64,000 bases of DNA from Candidatus Avedoeria danica (GTDB lineage Bacteria; Chloroflexota; Anaerolineae; Epilineales; Epilineaceae). Where the stretch lies: assembly GCA_016703025.1 (NCBI GenBank), contig JADJCV010000004.1:1298501-1362500 (forward strand), read 5' to 3'. A program made the translations under genes and the position numbers. Positions 11,699 through 19,878 of this stretch are shown one piece after another. The notes beneath the pieces were generated by a model. That model saw only the letters and a program-made list of their open reading frames with translations. It was not told where the DNA came from and searched no databases. Within the stretch, counting starts at the first letter, position 1, and each line of letters opens with the position of its first letter.

Positions 11699-14140
11699 AT
11701 GCACCCCGCCGCGCTCCAGTTGACCCGCATCCTCGCCCTCGAGGCGGCCCAGGGCTGCCGCGATCACGCCGTGATCGGCGGGCTCGAGGCGTACGTCGAA
11801 CATTGGCGATCGGCGGCCGCGCCCGCGCTGCCGACGGAAACGCTGGCGACCGTCGTCGCAACGCTCGGCGGCTACGCCCATCTCACACCTTCCGACCGCG
11901 CTGCACGGATCGAGCGCGTCCAGGCTGTCTTCGGAGACGCGCCACCGGCCGTACCGCCGCCGACGCCGGCGACGCAGCATTCACCGGCAGCGACGGTCCG
12001 CCGCCCATCCTTCGCGCCGCACCCCGATGACGACCCGCGCCTGGACGAGCCCGTCACGGCTCTCGCCGGGGTCGGCCCCAAGCTGGCCCGCGACCTGGCG
12101 CGGCTCGAGCTGCGGACGGTGCGCGACGTGCTGTTCCACGCGCCGCTGCGCCACCAGGACTTCAGCGTGCGCGTGCCCATCGCCCGCGTCCGGCCGGGCG
12201 ACGACGTGACGGTCGCCGGCCGGGTCGTCGAGGTGCGGCGCGCGCCCGGGAAGGCGGTCCGCGACATCCTGACGGTGGTGATCGCCGACGACAGCGGCCG
12301 GATCGGGCTGACGTTCTTCAACCAGCCTTACCTGGCCAAGACGCTGGCCGTCGGCCGGGCGATCGTGGCCAGCGGGCAGGCCGCGGCCATCGGCGGCCGG
12401 GTCGGGCTCACGAGCCCGGAGTGGGAGCCGCTGGCCGGCGCCGGCACACACACCGGGCGGCTCGTGCCCATCTACCCACTCGTCGCCGGCCTCGGCCAGC
12501 GCACACTGCGCCGCGTGATCGCCGACGCCGCCGACACGTTCGCGCCGGGCGTCGGCGATGCGCTGCCGGAAGAGGTGCGCGCCGCGGAGGGCCTGATGGG
12601 CCGGGCGGAGGCCGTCTGGAACCTTCACCGGGCGGCCGACCGAGGCGCGTACGAACGCGCCCGCGCCCGCTTGGCCTTCGACGAGCTCCTGACGCTGCAG
12701 CTGTGGGCGCGTCGGCGCCGGTTGGAACGCTCGAAGCTGCCCGGTGTCGACCTTTCGGGCGGTCGGGACTTGCTGCAGCGCTTCGTGGCGGCGCTGTCGT
12801 TCACGTTGACCGAGGCGCAGGCGCGCTGTGTGGCCGAGATCACGGGCGACCTCTGCCGCCCGACGCCGATGAACCGCCTCCTGCAAGGCGACGTCGGCAG
12901 CGGCAAGACCGCAGTCGCGGGCGCCGCAGTGGCCCTTTGCGCCGGCGCCGGCCTCCAGGCGGCGGTGATGGCGCCGACCGAGATTCTGGCCGATCAGCAC
13001 CACCGCGGCCTCGGGCGCCTGCTCGAGGCGATCGGGTTCGCCCCGTTCGACCCGACCTCCGGCGAAACACCGTCGGGCGCCGCGCCGAAGCGCTACGCGC
13101 GGCTCGTCGGCGGCATGAAGCCGGCGGAGAAGGCGGCCGTTGCCGCCGGGCTGGCCGACGGGTCGATCGACGTCGTGTTCGGCACGCACGCGCTGATCCA
13201 GGCAACCGTGCAGTTCGCGCGGCTCGGCTTGTCCGTGATCGACGAGCAGCACCGGTTCGGGGTGCTCCAGCGGTCGACGCTGGCCGCGGCACCCGGTGGG
13301 CCCGCGCCGCACGTGCTGATCATGACCGCCACCCCGATCCCGCGCACGCTGGCCCACGTCCTGAACGCCGACCTGGAACAGAGCGTGATCGATACCCTGC
13401 CGCCGGGCCGGCAGCCGATACGGACGCTCTGGCTCAAGCCGGACGAGCGGGCCAGGGCGTACGGCTTCCTCCGCCAGCGCGTCGAGCTCGGCGAGCAGGC
13501 GTTCGTCGTCTGCCCGCTCGTCGAGGAGAGCGAGACGATCGACTCCCCGGCGGCGACGACGCTGTTCGAACGGCTGCAGGGCGGCGTGTTCCATGATGTG
13601 GCGCTCGGGCTCCTGCACGGGCGGATGCGGCCGGCCGAGAAGGACGCCGTCATGCGCGCGTTCCACGCCGGCGAGATCCGCATCCTGGTGGCCACCACCG
13701 TCATCGAGGTCGGCATCGACGTGCCGAACGCGACGGTCATGCTGATCGACGGCGCCGACCGGTTCGGGCTGGCGCAGCTGCACCAGCTGCGCGGGCGCGT
13801 CGGCCGCGGCCAAGCCGAGAGCTTCTGCCTGCTGCTGGCCGCCGACCCGTCGCGCGGTGCGGCGGAGCGGCTGCAGGCCGTCGCCGCCACATCGGACGGC
13901 CTTGCCTTGGCGGAGCGCGACCTGCAGCTCCGCGGCCCGGGGGACTACTTTGGGACGCAGCAGGCCGGCATCGTCGACCGGTTCCGTTTCGCCCGCCTCG
14001 TCGGCGACCCGGCGCCGCTGGCGCAGGCGGCCCGTGTGTCCGAAGCGATCATCGCCCGCGACCCGGCGCTCGGCGAACGTGCGCACGCCGCGCTGTCGAA
14101 GGCGGTGGCGGCGTTCACTGCGGGGGCCGACCGTGCATAA
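11699..14140 (+). CDS. recG: ATP-dependent DNA helicase RecG
   Basis: Superfamily 2 helicase that remodels stalled forks and Holliday junctions. The 813-residue product has a ~115-residue N-terminal extension, the wedge/OB domain (VRPGDDVTVAGRVVEVRR), Walker A GDVGSGKT, the DEQH box (VIDEQHRFG), motif III TATPIPRTL and a C-terminal helicase domain (VATTVIEVGIDVPNAT, QLHQLRGRVGRG). The RecG-specific ending LRGPGDYFGTQQAG is present. The N-terminal extension, common in several phyla, is of unknown role. coaD follows 68 bases downstream. Confidence 0.96.
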   Translation: MHPAALQLTRILALEAAQGCRDHAVIGGLEAYVEHWRSAAAPALPTETLATVVATLGGYAHLTPSDRAARIERVQAVFGDAPPAVPPPTPATQHSPAATVRRPSFAPHPDDDPRLDEPVTALAGVGPKLARDLARLELRTVRDVLFHAPLRHQDFSVRVPIARVRPGDDVTVAGRVVEVRRAPGKAVRDILTVVIADDSGRIGLTFFNQPYLAKTLAVGRAIVASGQAAAIGGRVGLTSPEWEPLAGAGTHTGRLVPIYPLVAGLGQRTLRRVIADAADTFAPGVGDALPEEVRAAEGLMGRAEAVWNLHRAADRGAYERARARLAFDELLTLQLWARRRRLERSKLPGVDLSGGRDLLQRFVAALSFTLTEAQARCVAEITGDLCRPTPMNRLLQGDVGSGKTAVAGAAVALCAGAGLQAAVMAPTEILADQHHRGLGRLLEAIGFAPFDPTSGETPSGAAPKRYARLVGGMKPAEKAAVAAGLADGSIDVVFGTHALIQATVQFARLGLSVIDEQHRFGVLQRSTLAAAPGGPAPHVLIMTATPIPRTLAHVLNADLEQSVIDTLPPGRQPIRTLWLKPDERARAYGFLRQRVELGEQAFVVCPLVEESETIDSPAATTLFERLQGGVFHDVALGLLHGRMRPAEKDAVMRAFHAGEIRILVATTVIEVGIDVPNATVMLIDGADRFGLAQLHQLRGRVGRGQAESFCLLLAADPSRGAAERLQAVAATSDGLALAERDLQLRGPGDYFGTQQAGIVDRFRFARLVGDPAPLAQAARVSEAIIARDPALGERAHAALSKAVAAFTAGADRA

Positions 14141-14208
14141 TGCGGTTCCAATGCCCTTGTGGGCGTGGGCGCCTTTCGCTGGAAACACGTGTGCCGACGG
14201 AGGTCCCG

Positions 14209-14787
14209 ATGAGCCCGACAACCGGTGAGCACAGCCCAGATGACCGGCGCACCGACTACAGCGCCGCGGTCTTCCCGGCGACGTTCGATCCCGTCACCCG
14301 CGGCCACGTCGCGATCGCCGAGCGGGCGGCGCGGGTGTTCCCGCGGCTCGTGCTCGGCGTGTACGCCCATCCGGACGGCAGCGCCAAGTCGCCGCTGTTC
14401 ACGACCGCCGAGCGGGTCGCGCTCGTGCGGGAGGCGGTGGGGCACATCCCCGGCGCCGAGGTGACGTCCTTCGCCGGGCTGTCCATCGAGTTCGCGCGCG
14501 GCCAGGGGGCCGGCGTGATCGTCCGCGGGCTGCGCGTGGCGGACGACTTCGAGTTCGAGCGCAAGATGGCGATGATGAACCGGCACCTGGCGCCGTCCAT
14601 CGAGACGATGCTTCTGATCAGCGATCCGGCTCATGCCTATGTGAGCGCCTCGATCGTGCGCGAGGTGGCGCGGATGGGCGGCGACGTCAGCAGCCTCGTC
14701 CCGCCGGGCGTCCAGGCGGCGCTGATGGCCAAGCGAAACGCGGGCCTGCTTGCCGTCGAGGCGGGGGACGGGTATGCTGCCCGGTGA
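14209..14787 (+). CDS. coaD: pantetheine-phosphate adenylyltransferase
   Basis: Transfers AMP from ATP to 4'-phosphopantetheine, the penultimate step of coenzyme A synthesis. The 192-residue protein has the nucleotidyltransferase signature FPATFDPVTRGH (T/HxGH type), the substrate loop GVIVRGLRVADDFEFE and the C-terminal SASIVREVA segment. It carries a ~20-residue N-terminal extension. ATG 14209 has GGAGG five bases upstream. coaBC and coaX lie about 33 kb away, so CoA genes are dispersed. Confidence 0.94.
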   Translation: MSPTTGEHSPDDRRTDYSAAVFPATFDPVTRGHVAIAERAARVFPRLVLGVYAHPDGSAKSPLFTTAERVALVREAVGHIPGAEVTSFAGLSIEFARGQGAGVIVRGLRVADDFEFERKMAMMNRHLAPSIETMLLISDPAHAYVSASIVREVARMGGDVSSLVPPGVQAALMAKRNAGLLAVEAGDGYAAR

Positions 14788-14850
14788 TGCCGTGCGCCGG
14801 CCCGCTCGACGGGTCGTGACGCGCCGGCCCAGCGGTGAAGGAGGTGCACG

Positions 14851-15366
14851 ATCGACATCGACTACCTGATCGACCGGCTCGAGGAATTGCTCGACCGCTC
14901 GGCGCGCATCCCTTACACCTCACGGGTGATCATCGATGAGGGCGAGTACCTGCGACTCGTCGATCAGATGCGGATCAGCGTGCCGCAAGAGATCAAGAAC
15001 GCCCGCCAGATCGAGGCCGAGCGCGAGGCTCGGCTCGGCGCGGCGCAGGGACAGGTCGAGGCGATGATCCAGGCGGCCGGTGAGAAGGCGGACACGCTGA
15101 CGGCCGAGCATGCCGTCCGGCTCAAGGCGCAGGCGCAGGCCGAGGAGATCATCGCTTCGGCCATCGAGGAAGCGAGCGCGATCCGATCCGATGCCGACGC
15201 TTATGCGCTCGAAGTGCTGCAACGCATCGCCACACAGCTCGAAGGCTTCGGACGCACCGTGCAAAACGGGATCCGCCATCTGCAGGTCGGCGGCCGTGTC
15301 GAGCCCGGTCCCGATGGCCTGCGTCCGCCCGAGCCGGTCGTCGTCCCTTCCGAGGCGAGCGGCTGA
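14851..15366 (+). CDS. coiled-coil protein, V-ATPase subunit H-like, apparent ATC start
   Basis: A 171-residue soluble protein with a long charged helix (about residues 45-125, rich in Ala, Glu, Gln and Arg), resembling the subunit-H or DivIVA-like proteins found between coaD and yceD in Chloroflexota; function unknown. The conserved N-terminus (xDIDYLIDRLEELLDRSARI) begins at an ATC codon at 14851, six bases after a perfect AAGGAGG. A stop codon lies five codons upstream and the only codons between are AGG AGG TGC ACG. ACG 14848 is too close to the ribosome site. TTG 14887 would remove the conserved opening. I infer ATC initiation; a base-call error in an ATG is the alternative. Confidence 0.7.
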   Translation: MDIDYLIDRLEELLDRSARIPYTSRVIIDEGEYLRLVDQMRISVPQEIKNARQIEAEREARLGAAQGQVEAMIQAAGEKADTLTAEHAVRLKAQAQAEEIIASAIEEASAIRSDADAYALEVLQRIATQLEGFGRTVQNGIRHLQVGGRVEPGPDGLRPPEPVVVPSEASG

Positions 15367-15417
15367 ACGGAGTCGGGGCCACGCACCGCACCGGCGCCGG
15401 CGCCGGCGCGCGATATC

Positions 15418-15446
15418 TTGACTGCCCTCCTGCCCCGGGTTAGACT
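15418..15446 (+). promoter_or_regulatory. promoter of the yceD-rpmF-fab operon
   Basis: TTGACT (15418-15423), a 17-base spacer and TAGACT (15441-15446) make a near-consensus sigma-70-type promoter about 40 bases before yceD. The preceding CG-rich run at 15392-15411 has no other element I can name. Confidence 0.65.
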
Positions 15447-15487
15447 CCGGCGGTTGTGAATCCAGGGTCACCTGGAAAGGTCTTGAC

Positions 15488-16042
15488 ATGCGGTACATCG
15501 TGGCCGATCTGCTCATGCGGCCGACGGGCGCGTCCCGATTCGTCGATTTGGCCGAGCCGTTCGAACTGTCCGACGCCTCCGCGACGCTCGTTGCGCCGGT
15601 TTCGGGCCGGCTTCGATTCGTGCGCGACCACGCCGGCGTCCTCGTTCAGGGACACCTGTCGACCAAGGTGGAGATGGAGTGCGCCCGTTGCCTCGCGCCG
15701 ACAACGGTGGCCGTCGACTTCGAGCTCGTTGAGCACTTTCGGCCGACGATCCAGCTGCCGGAGGGGCCGCCGATCCTCACGGATCCGGACGAGGAGGACG
15801 AGCCGGCCACGGAGATCGATGCACATCACGTGTTGGACCTGTCCGCGGTGATCGAACAGAACATGCTGCTGAACATCCCGCTCCATCCACTGTGTCGCGC
15901 CGACTGTCTTGGCCTTTGCCCGACATGCGGACACGATCAGAACGAGGGGCGCTGTAGCTGCGAGGCACCCACCGACCCACGATGGGACGCCTTGCGTGCT
16001 ATGCTCGCATCACCGAACGGTGCGGGTGAAACGAACCGTTGA
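15488..16042 (+). CDS. YceD/DUF177 family protein
   Basis: A 184-residue member of the family encoded next to rpmF in most bacteria, implicated in 23S rRNA accumulation or ribosome assembly. The core motif ECARCLAP is present near residue 62, with an acidic central segment (DPDEEDEPATEI) and a C-terminal cysteine cluster (CRADCLGLCPTCG, then CSC) suggesting zinc binding. ATG 15488 has GGAAAGG seven bases upstream. rpmF starts 12 bases after its stop, the classic arrangement. Confidence 0.9.
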   Translation: MRYIVADLLMRPTGASRFVDLAEPFELSDASATLVAPVSGRLRFVRDHAGVLVQGHLSTKVEMECARCLAPTTVAVDFELVEHFRPTIQLPEGPPILTDPDEEDEPATEIDAHHVLDLSAVIEQNMLLNIPLHPLCRADCLGLCPTCGHDQNEGRCSCEAPTDPRWDALRAMLASPNGAGETNR

Positions 16043-16054
16043 AGGAGTCAGACG

Positions 16055-16243
16055 ATGGGCGCCGCTCCAAAGAGCCGTATCGGACCGCGCCGCCGGCGCT
16101 TGCGCCGAACGCACTACAAGCTCTTCAAGCTCAACCTCGTCCCGTGCGAGACATGCGACGCGTTGATGATGCCGCACGTGGTCTGCCAGACCTGCGGCAG
16201 CTTCCGCGGCGTGCGGTACATCGGCGCGGTCGAAGAGGCATAA
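16055..16243 (+). CDS. rpmF: 50S ribosomal protein L32
   Basis: A 62-residue L32 with basic N-terminus (PKSRIGPRRRRLRRTHYKL) and both CxxC zinc-ribbon pairs (CETC and CQTC), so it is the zinc-binding C+ paralogue type. It lies between yceD and fabD, an arrangement conserved in many phyla. ATG 16055 has AAGGAG upstream in the yceD tail. Confidence 0.96.
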   Translation: MGAAPKSRIGPRRRRLRRTHYKLFKLNLVPCETCDALMMPHVVCQTCGSFRGVRYIGAVEEA

Positions 16244-16280
16244 GGCCGATCCGCGGGCCCGTTCGCGCGCCGGATCGGCG

Positions 16281-17192
16281 ATGAGCACCGCCTGGCTGTT
16301 TCCCGGGCAGGGATCCCACTACGTCGGCATGGGCCAGGCATGGGCGGCCCGGTCGCCGTTGGCGCGCGCTGCGCTGGACGAGGCGTCGGACGTGCTCGGC
16401 GCGGATCTGCTCAGCCTCATGGCCGAGGGTCCGATCGATCAGCTCGAAGAGACATCGCGACAGCAGCCCGCCCTGCTCGTCGCGTCCGTCGCAGCGCTGC
16501 GTGCCGTGGCCGACGACCTCGCGCCGCCGGCGTTCGTGGCCGGCCACAGCGTGGGCGAGTACGCAGCGCTCGTGGCAGCCGGTGCGCTGCGCTTTGCGGA
16601 CGCGCTGTCGTTGGTGGGCGCACGGTCGGCGCTCATGCGCGATGCGGGGACGACCCACCCGGGCGGGATGGCGGCCATCCTCGGACTCGAGGACGCGATC
16701 GTCGAAGCTGCCTGCGCGGCGATCGAAGGCGTGATGGTCGGCAACTACAATGCGCCGGGTCAGGTCGTCATCTCCGGCACGGTCGATGGTGTCGAAGCGG
16801 CTTGTGCGGCACTGACCCAGGCCGGCGCCAAGCGGATCGTCCCGATCCGGATCACCGTCGCAGCGCACTCGCATCTGATGGCCGAAGCCGCATCCGCGTT
16901 CGGCGCCCTGGTCGATGCCGTGCCCGTCGCCGATGCCGACGTTCCGGTGATGGCGAACGTCTCGTCGCGCCCGATCACTGCGAGCGCCGAGGTGCGTGCG
17001 GAGATGCGGGACCAGTTGACGCACGCCGTGCGATGGACCGCGGGCATCGAGGCGATGCTGGTCGCCGGCGTCACGACCTTCTATGAGATCGGCCCCGGCA
17101 CCGTGCTCGGCGGGCTTGTGAAACGAACGGCGCGCGGCTTTCCCGACGCCGCCATAACCGTGCACGCGCTCGGCGAGCCGCCGACCGCGTAG
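16281..17192 (+). CDS. fabD: malonyl-CoA:ACP transacylase
   Basis: Loads malonyl groups from CoA onto acyl carrier protein for type II fatty acid synthesis. The 303-residue protein has the opening WLFPGQGSHYVGMG, the active-site GHSVGEYAAL (Ser near 92), the Arg motif GARSALM and the catalytic His in VAAHSHLM near residue 197. fabG follows 37 bases downstream. plsX, fabH and acpP, often in the same cluster, are not here. Confidence 0.95.
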   Translation: MSTAWLFPGQGSHYVGMGQAWAARSPLARAALDEASDVLGADLLSLMAEGPIDQLEETSRQQPALLVASVAALRAVADDLAPPAFVAGHSVGEYAALVAAGALRFADALSLVGARSALMRDAGTTHPGGMAAILGLEDAIVEAACAAIEGVMVGNYNAPGQVVISGTVDGVEAACAALTQAGAKRIVPIRITVAAHSHLMAEAASAFGALVDAVPVADADVPVMANVSSRPITASAEVRAEMRDQLTHAVRWTAGIEAMLVAGVTTFYEIGPGTVLGGLVKRTARGFPDAAITVHALGEPPTA

Positions 17193-17229
17193 TCGGCCGT
17201 GCGGTGCACGGCCAACAGGAGTCCTCCGC

Positions 17230-17976
17230 ATGACTGCTCTCTCGGGGCGCGTCGCGCTCGTCACCGGCAGCTCGCGCGGCATCGGCCGCGCCGTGGCCCA
17301 GCGCTTGGCGCGCGACGGCGCGGCGGTGGCCGTCCACTACCGCACCCGCGTCGACGAAGCCGCCGCGGTCGTCGAGCACATTGCCGCGGCCGGCGGCACG
17401 GCGCGCGCCTTCGGCGGCGACGTGGCGGACCGGGCAGCCGCCGCCGGGCTCGTCGAGGCCGTCAGCGAGGCGTTCGGGCGATTGGACATCCTGGTCTTGA
17501 ACGCCGGCATCACGCGCGACGGTTTGCTCATGCGGATGAAGGACGATGACTGGGACGCCGTGATCGCCACGAACCTGACGAGCGCGTTCGCCCTTGCCCG
17601 CGCTGCAATCAAGCCGATGATGCGCCAGCGCTCGGGTCGGATCATCGGCATGACTTCGATCTCGGGCCTCGACGGCAACGCCGGGCAGACGAACTACGCG
17701 GCCGCCAAGGCCGGCCTCGTCGGCTTCATCAAGAGCTTGGCCAAGGAGGTCGGCAGCCGCGGGATCACCGCCAACGCCGTGGCGCCCGGGTTCATCCCAA
17801 CCGACCTGACGGCCGATCTGCCCGAGTCGGCGCTGACACAAGCCGTCGCCCACACGTCGCTCGGCCGGCTCGGCACCGTGGACGACGTTGCCGGCGCGGT
17901 CGCGTTCCTGGCGTCGGACGACGCGGCGTTCATGACCGGCCAAGTGCTGCGCGTCGACGGCGGCATGTCGCTGTGA
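17230..17976 (+). CDS. fabG: 3-oxoacyl-ACP reductase
   Basis: NADPH-dependent short-chain dehydrogenase that reduces 3-oxoacyl-ACP. The 248-residue protein has the cofactor motif TGSSRGIGRA, LNAGITRDGLLMRM, the catalytic Ser in MTSISGLDGNAGQ and the YxxxK pair in NYAAAKAG, plus the FabG-like ending TGQVLRVDGGMSL. ATG 17230 has AGGAG upstream. It lies between fabD and nusB in the same direction. Confidence 0.95.
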   Translation: MTALSGRVALVTGSSRGIGRAVAQRLARDGAAVAVHYRTRVDEAAAVVEHIAAAGGTARAFGGDVADRAAAAGLVEAVSEAFGRLDILVLNAGITRDGLLMRMKDDDWDAVIATNLTSAFALARAAIKPMMRQRSGRIIGMTSISGLDGNAGQTNYAAAKAGLVGFIKSLAKEVGSRGITANAVAPGFIPTDLTADLPESALTQAVAHTSLGRLGTVDDVAGAVAFLASDDAAFMTGQVLRVDGGMSL

Positions 17977-18046
17977 AGCCGATCGATTGCCCGATGCCCG
18001 CTGCCATGACGTGCCCCGCCCGACGGCGCGTCCCCATGCGCACGTC

Positions 18047-18700
18047 GTGAAGGGCCGCCGCCGCGCCCGACGGCTGGCGCTGGAGTGTCTGTACGAGCTC
18101 GATCAGAGCACACACCCACTCGACCTCGTCGTCCAGCACCGGGCGCTGGCCGTGCTCGAGGACGTGCTCGGCACGCTGGGCGACCGCGTCCCGAAGTCCC
18201 TCGTCGCCGCGCTTGCCCACCCGGCCGCGCGTGCAAGCCTGGCCGAGGCCGCCGGGGCAGCGTCGGACTTTGGTGACCCGCCGGACGGCTGGTCGGACAC
18301 GTTGTCCGACGCAACCGCCAGCGCCTTGGCGTCCACGACCGGAACGAGCGTCGAAACCGTGGCCGAGGCGCATGCCAAGCTCGTCGGGTTCCGACAACAG
18401 GTCGTGTACGGTGCGCGCATCGTGTACGGCGTCGGCCGCGCGCTGGGCAGGATCGACGGGGTGATCGCCCAGATCGCGCCCGAGTGGCCGGTGCCGCAGA
18501 TGGCGCCGATCGACCGCAACGTGTTGCGGATCGCACTCTGGGAGCTCGGGACGGGCTCGGCCCCGCTGCGCGTCGTCATCAACGAGGCCGTCGAGCTGGC
18601 GCGTGAGTACGTCGGCGAGAGCTCGCGGCGGATGGTGAACGGGGCGCTCGGGACCTATGCCGCCGGCGCGCACTCCCTCCAACTGGATCCGAGCCCGTGA
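18047..18700 (+). CDS. nusB: transcription antitermination factor NusB with internal insertion
   Basis: RNA-binding all-helical protein that acts with S10 in rRNA antitermination. The N-terminal GRRRARRLALECLYELD and C-terminal APIDRNVLRIALWEL with VVINEAVELAREY and VNGALG match NusB. At 217 residues it is about 70 longer than usual, because a Ser/Asp/Ala/Thr-rich segment (about residues 50-110) is inserted between the first helices and the core. The start is uncertain: GTG 18047 fits the family best; GTG 18011 and TTG 17987 are in-frame alternatives, none with a good ribosome site. The stop overlaps the yggS GTG. Confidence 0.87.
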   Translation: MKGRRRARRLALECLYELDQSTHPLDLVVQHRALAVLEDVLGTLGDRVPKSLVAALAHPAARASLAEAAGAASDFGDPPDGWSDTLSDATASALASTTGTSVETVAEAHAKLVGFRQQVVYGARIVYGVGRALGRIDGVIAQIAPEWPVPQMAPIDRNVLRIALWELGTGSAPLRVVINEAVELAREYVGESSRRMVNGALGTYAAGAHSLQLDPSP

Positions 18701-19461
18701 CCACGGCCGACGGCATCGGCGCCCCGCGCATCGCCGACCGCGTTGCCGACCGCGTTGCCGACCGCGTCGCCGCGGCGCGCGCCCGGATCGCCGCGGCCGC
18801 GGCGCGCGCCGGGCGCGATCCGGATTCCGTGTCGTTGCTGGCCGTGACAAAGACGGCCAGCGCCGCGCAGATCGTCGTGGCGCTGGCGGCCGGGGTGGCG
18901 GACTTCGGCGAGAACCGGGTCGCGGATGCCGAAGCGCGGATCGCCGACGTTGCTGCGCTTCGCGCCGCCGACGACGCGCCGGCGGCCCGTCCGTGCTGGC
19001 ACTTCATCGGCCATCTGCAATCGAACAAGGCGCGGCGCGCCGTGGCGGTGTTCGACCGCGTCGACACGATCCACTCGGTGCCGCTCGCCGATCGACTGAG
19101 CGCACTCGCCGGCGAGGCCGGACGAACGCTGCCGGTGCTCCTCGAGGTGAACATCGCCCGCGATCCGGCACGCAGCGGCTTCGCGCCCGAGGCGGTGGCC
19201 GAGGCTGCCGGGGCGGTATTCGCATTGCCCCATCTGCGCGTCGACGGGCTGATGGGCATCGCACCGCTGACGCGCGACGAGGCCGAGCAGCGCAGGGCGT
19301 TCGCGCTGCTGCGGACGTTGCGTCAGGCGGTGTCGGAGCGTTATCCTACGCAGCCGCTGCCGACGCTGTCCATGGGCATGAGCGACGACTTCGAGGCGGC
19401 GATCGGCGAGGGCTCGACGGAGGTGCGCCTCGGGCGCGCCCTCTTTGCCGCGGAGGGATAG
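18697..19461 (+). CDS. yggS: YggS/PROSC family PLP-homeostasis protein
   Basis: Single-domain PLP-binding barrel that buffers pyridoxal phosphate and affects amino-acid pools. The PLP-lysine segment LLAVTKTASAAQI, GENRVADAEARI, HFIGHLQSNKA, and the phosphate-binding end SMGMSDDFEAAIGEGSTEVRLG are intact in 254 residues. The GTG start overlaps the nusB stop (GTGA). The N-terminal extension holds a 12-base tandem repeat (18733-18768) encoding ADRV three times, the only unusual feature. yggT follows, a common pairing. Confidence 0.94.
   Translation: MTTADGIGAPRIADRVADRVADRVAAARARIAAAAARAGRDPDSVSLLAVTKTASAAQIVVALAAGVADFGENRVADAEARIADVAALRAADDAPAARPCWHFIGHLQSNKARRAVAVFDRVDTIHSVPLADRLSALAGEAGRTLPVLLEVNIARDPARSGFAPEAVAEAAGAVFALPHLRVDGLMGIAPLTRDEAEQRRAFALLRTLRQAVSERYPTQPLPTLSMGMSDDFEAAIGEGSTEVRLGRALFAAEG
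18733..18768 (+). repeat. 12-bp coding tandem repeat, three copies
   Basis: GCCGACCGCGTT is repeated three times (last base C in copy 3) and is in frame in yggS, encoding ADRV x3 in a variable N-terminal extension. Confidence 0.9.
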
Positions 19462-19467
19462 GCCAGC

Positions 19468-19758
19468 GTGGACATTTGGTGCCCCATCGCCAACGCCGTT
19501 CAGGCCGTCGGCTCGCTGATGACGCTGGCCATCCTGGTGCGCGTGCTGTACGGCTGGGTCGACCCCACACCGTTCCCGACAAACGCGTTCAAGGGTCTCC
19601 TTTGGCAGTTGACCGACCCCATCCTCGAGCCCATCCGCCGCCTGCTGCCGGCGGCCGGCCCGCTCGACCTCTCGCCGATCGTGGCGACCGTTGTCATCCA
19701 GCTCGTCGCCCGGGCCGTGGCGGTCGGAATCGGCGGCGACTTCTGCGGGCCGGTGTGA
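19468..19758 (+). CDS. yggT: YggT family membrane protein
   Basis: A 96-residue integral membrane protein with two hydrophobic segments (VQAVGSLMTLAILVRVLYGWV and PIVATVVIQLVARAVAVGI) and the family motif LTDPILEPIRRLLP between them. YggT proteins are linked to cell division, osmotic tolerance or membrane organisation, and usually sit beside yggS as here. The start is GTG 19468. A strong terminator follows. Confidence 0.9.
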   Translation: MDIWCPIANAVQAVGSLMTLAILVRVLYGWVDPTPFPTNAFKGLLWQLTDPILEPIRRLLPAAGPLDLSPIVATVVIQLVARAVAVGIGGDFCGPV

Positions 19759-19790
19759 CGGACAACGGGCCGGCAGCCGCACCGACATCG

Positions 19791-19828
19791 AAGAAGGGCC
19801 GCCCCGATTTCACGGGGCGGCCCTTCTT
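19791..19828. terminator. strong hairpin terminator between yggT and the subtilase gene
   Basis: A perfect 16-bp inverted repeat (AAGAAGGGCCGCCCCG and its complement) with a 6-base loop and flanking A/T ends. It lies between two convergent genes and can act in both directions. Confidence 0.85.
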
Positions 19829-19878
19829 GTTTCATGCGCTGCGGGCAAGGCGCCGCCGCCGCGCGCGGCGCCCCGGCG

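Noticed and set aside
18733..18768. Possible regulatory repeat at the nusB-yggS junction
   Set aside because: It is in frame in yggS and changes only a variable N-terminal extension.
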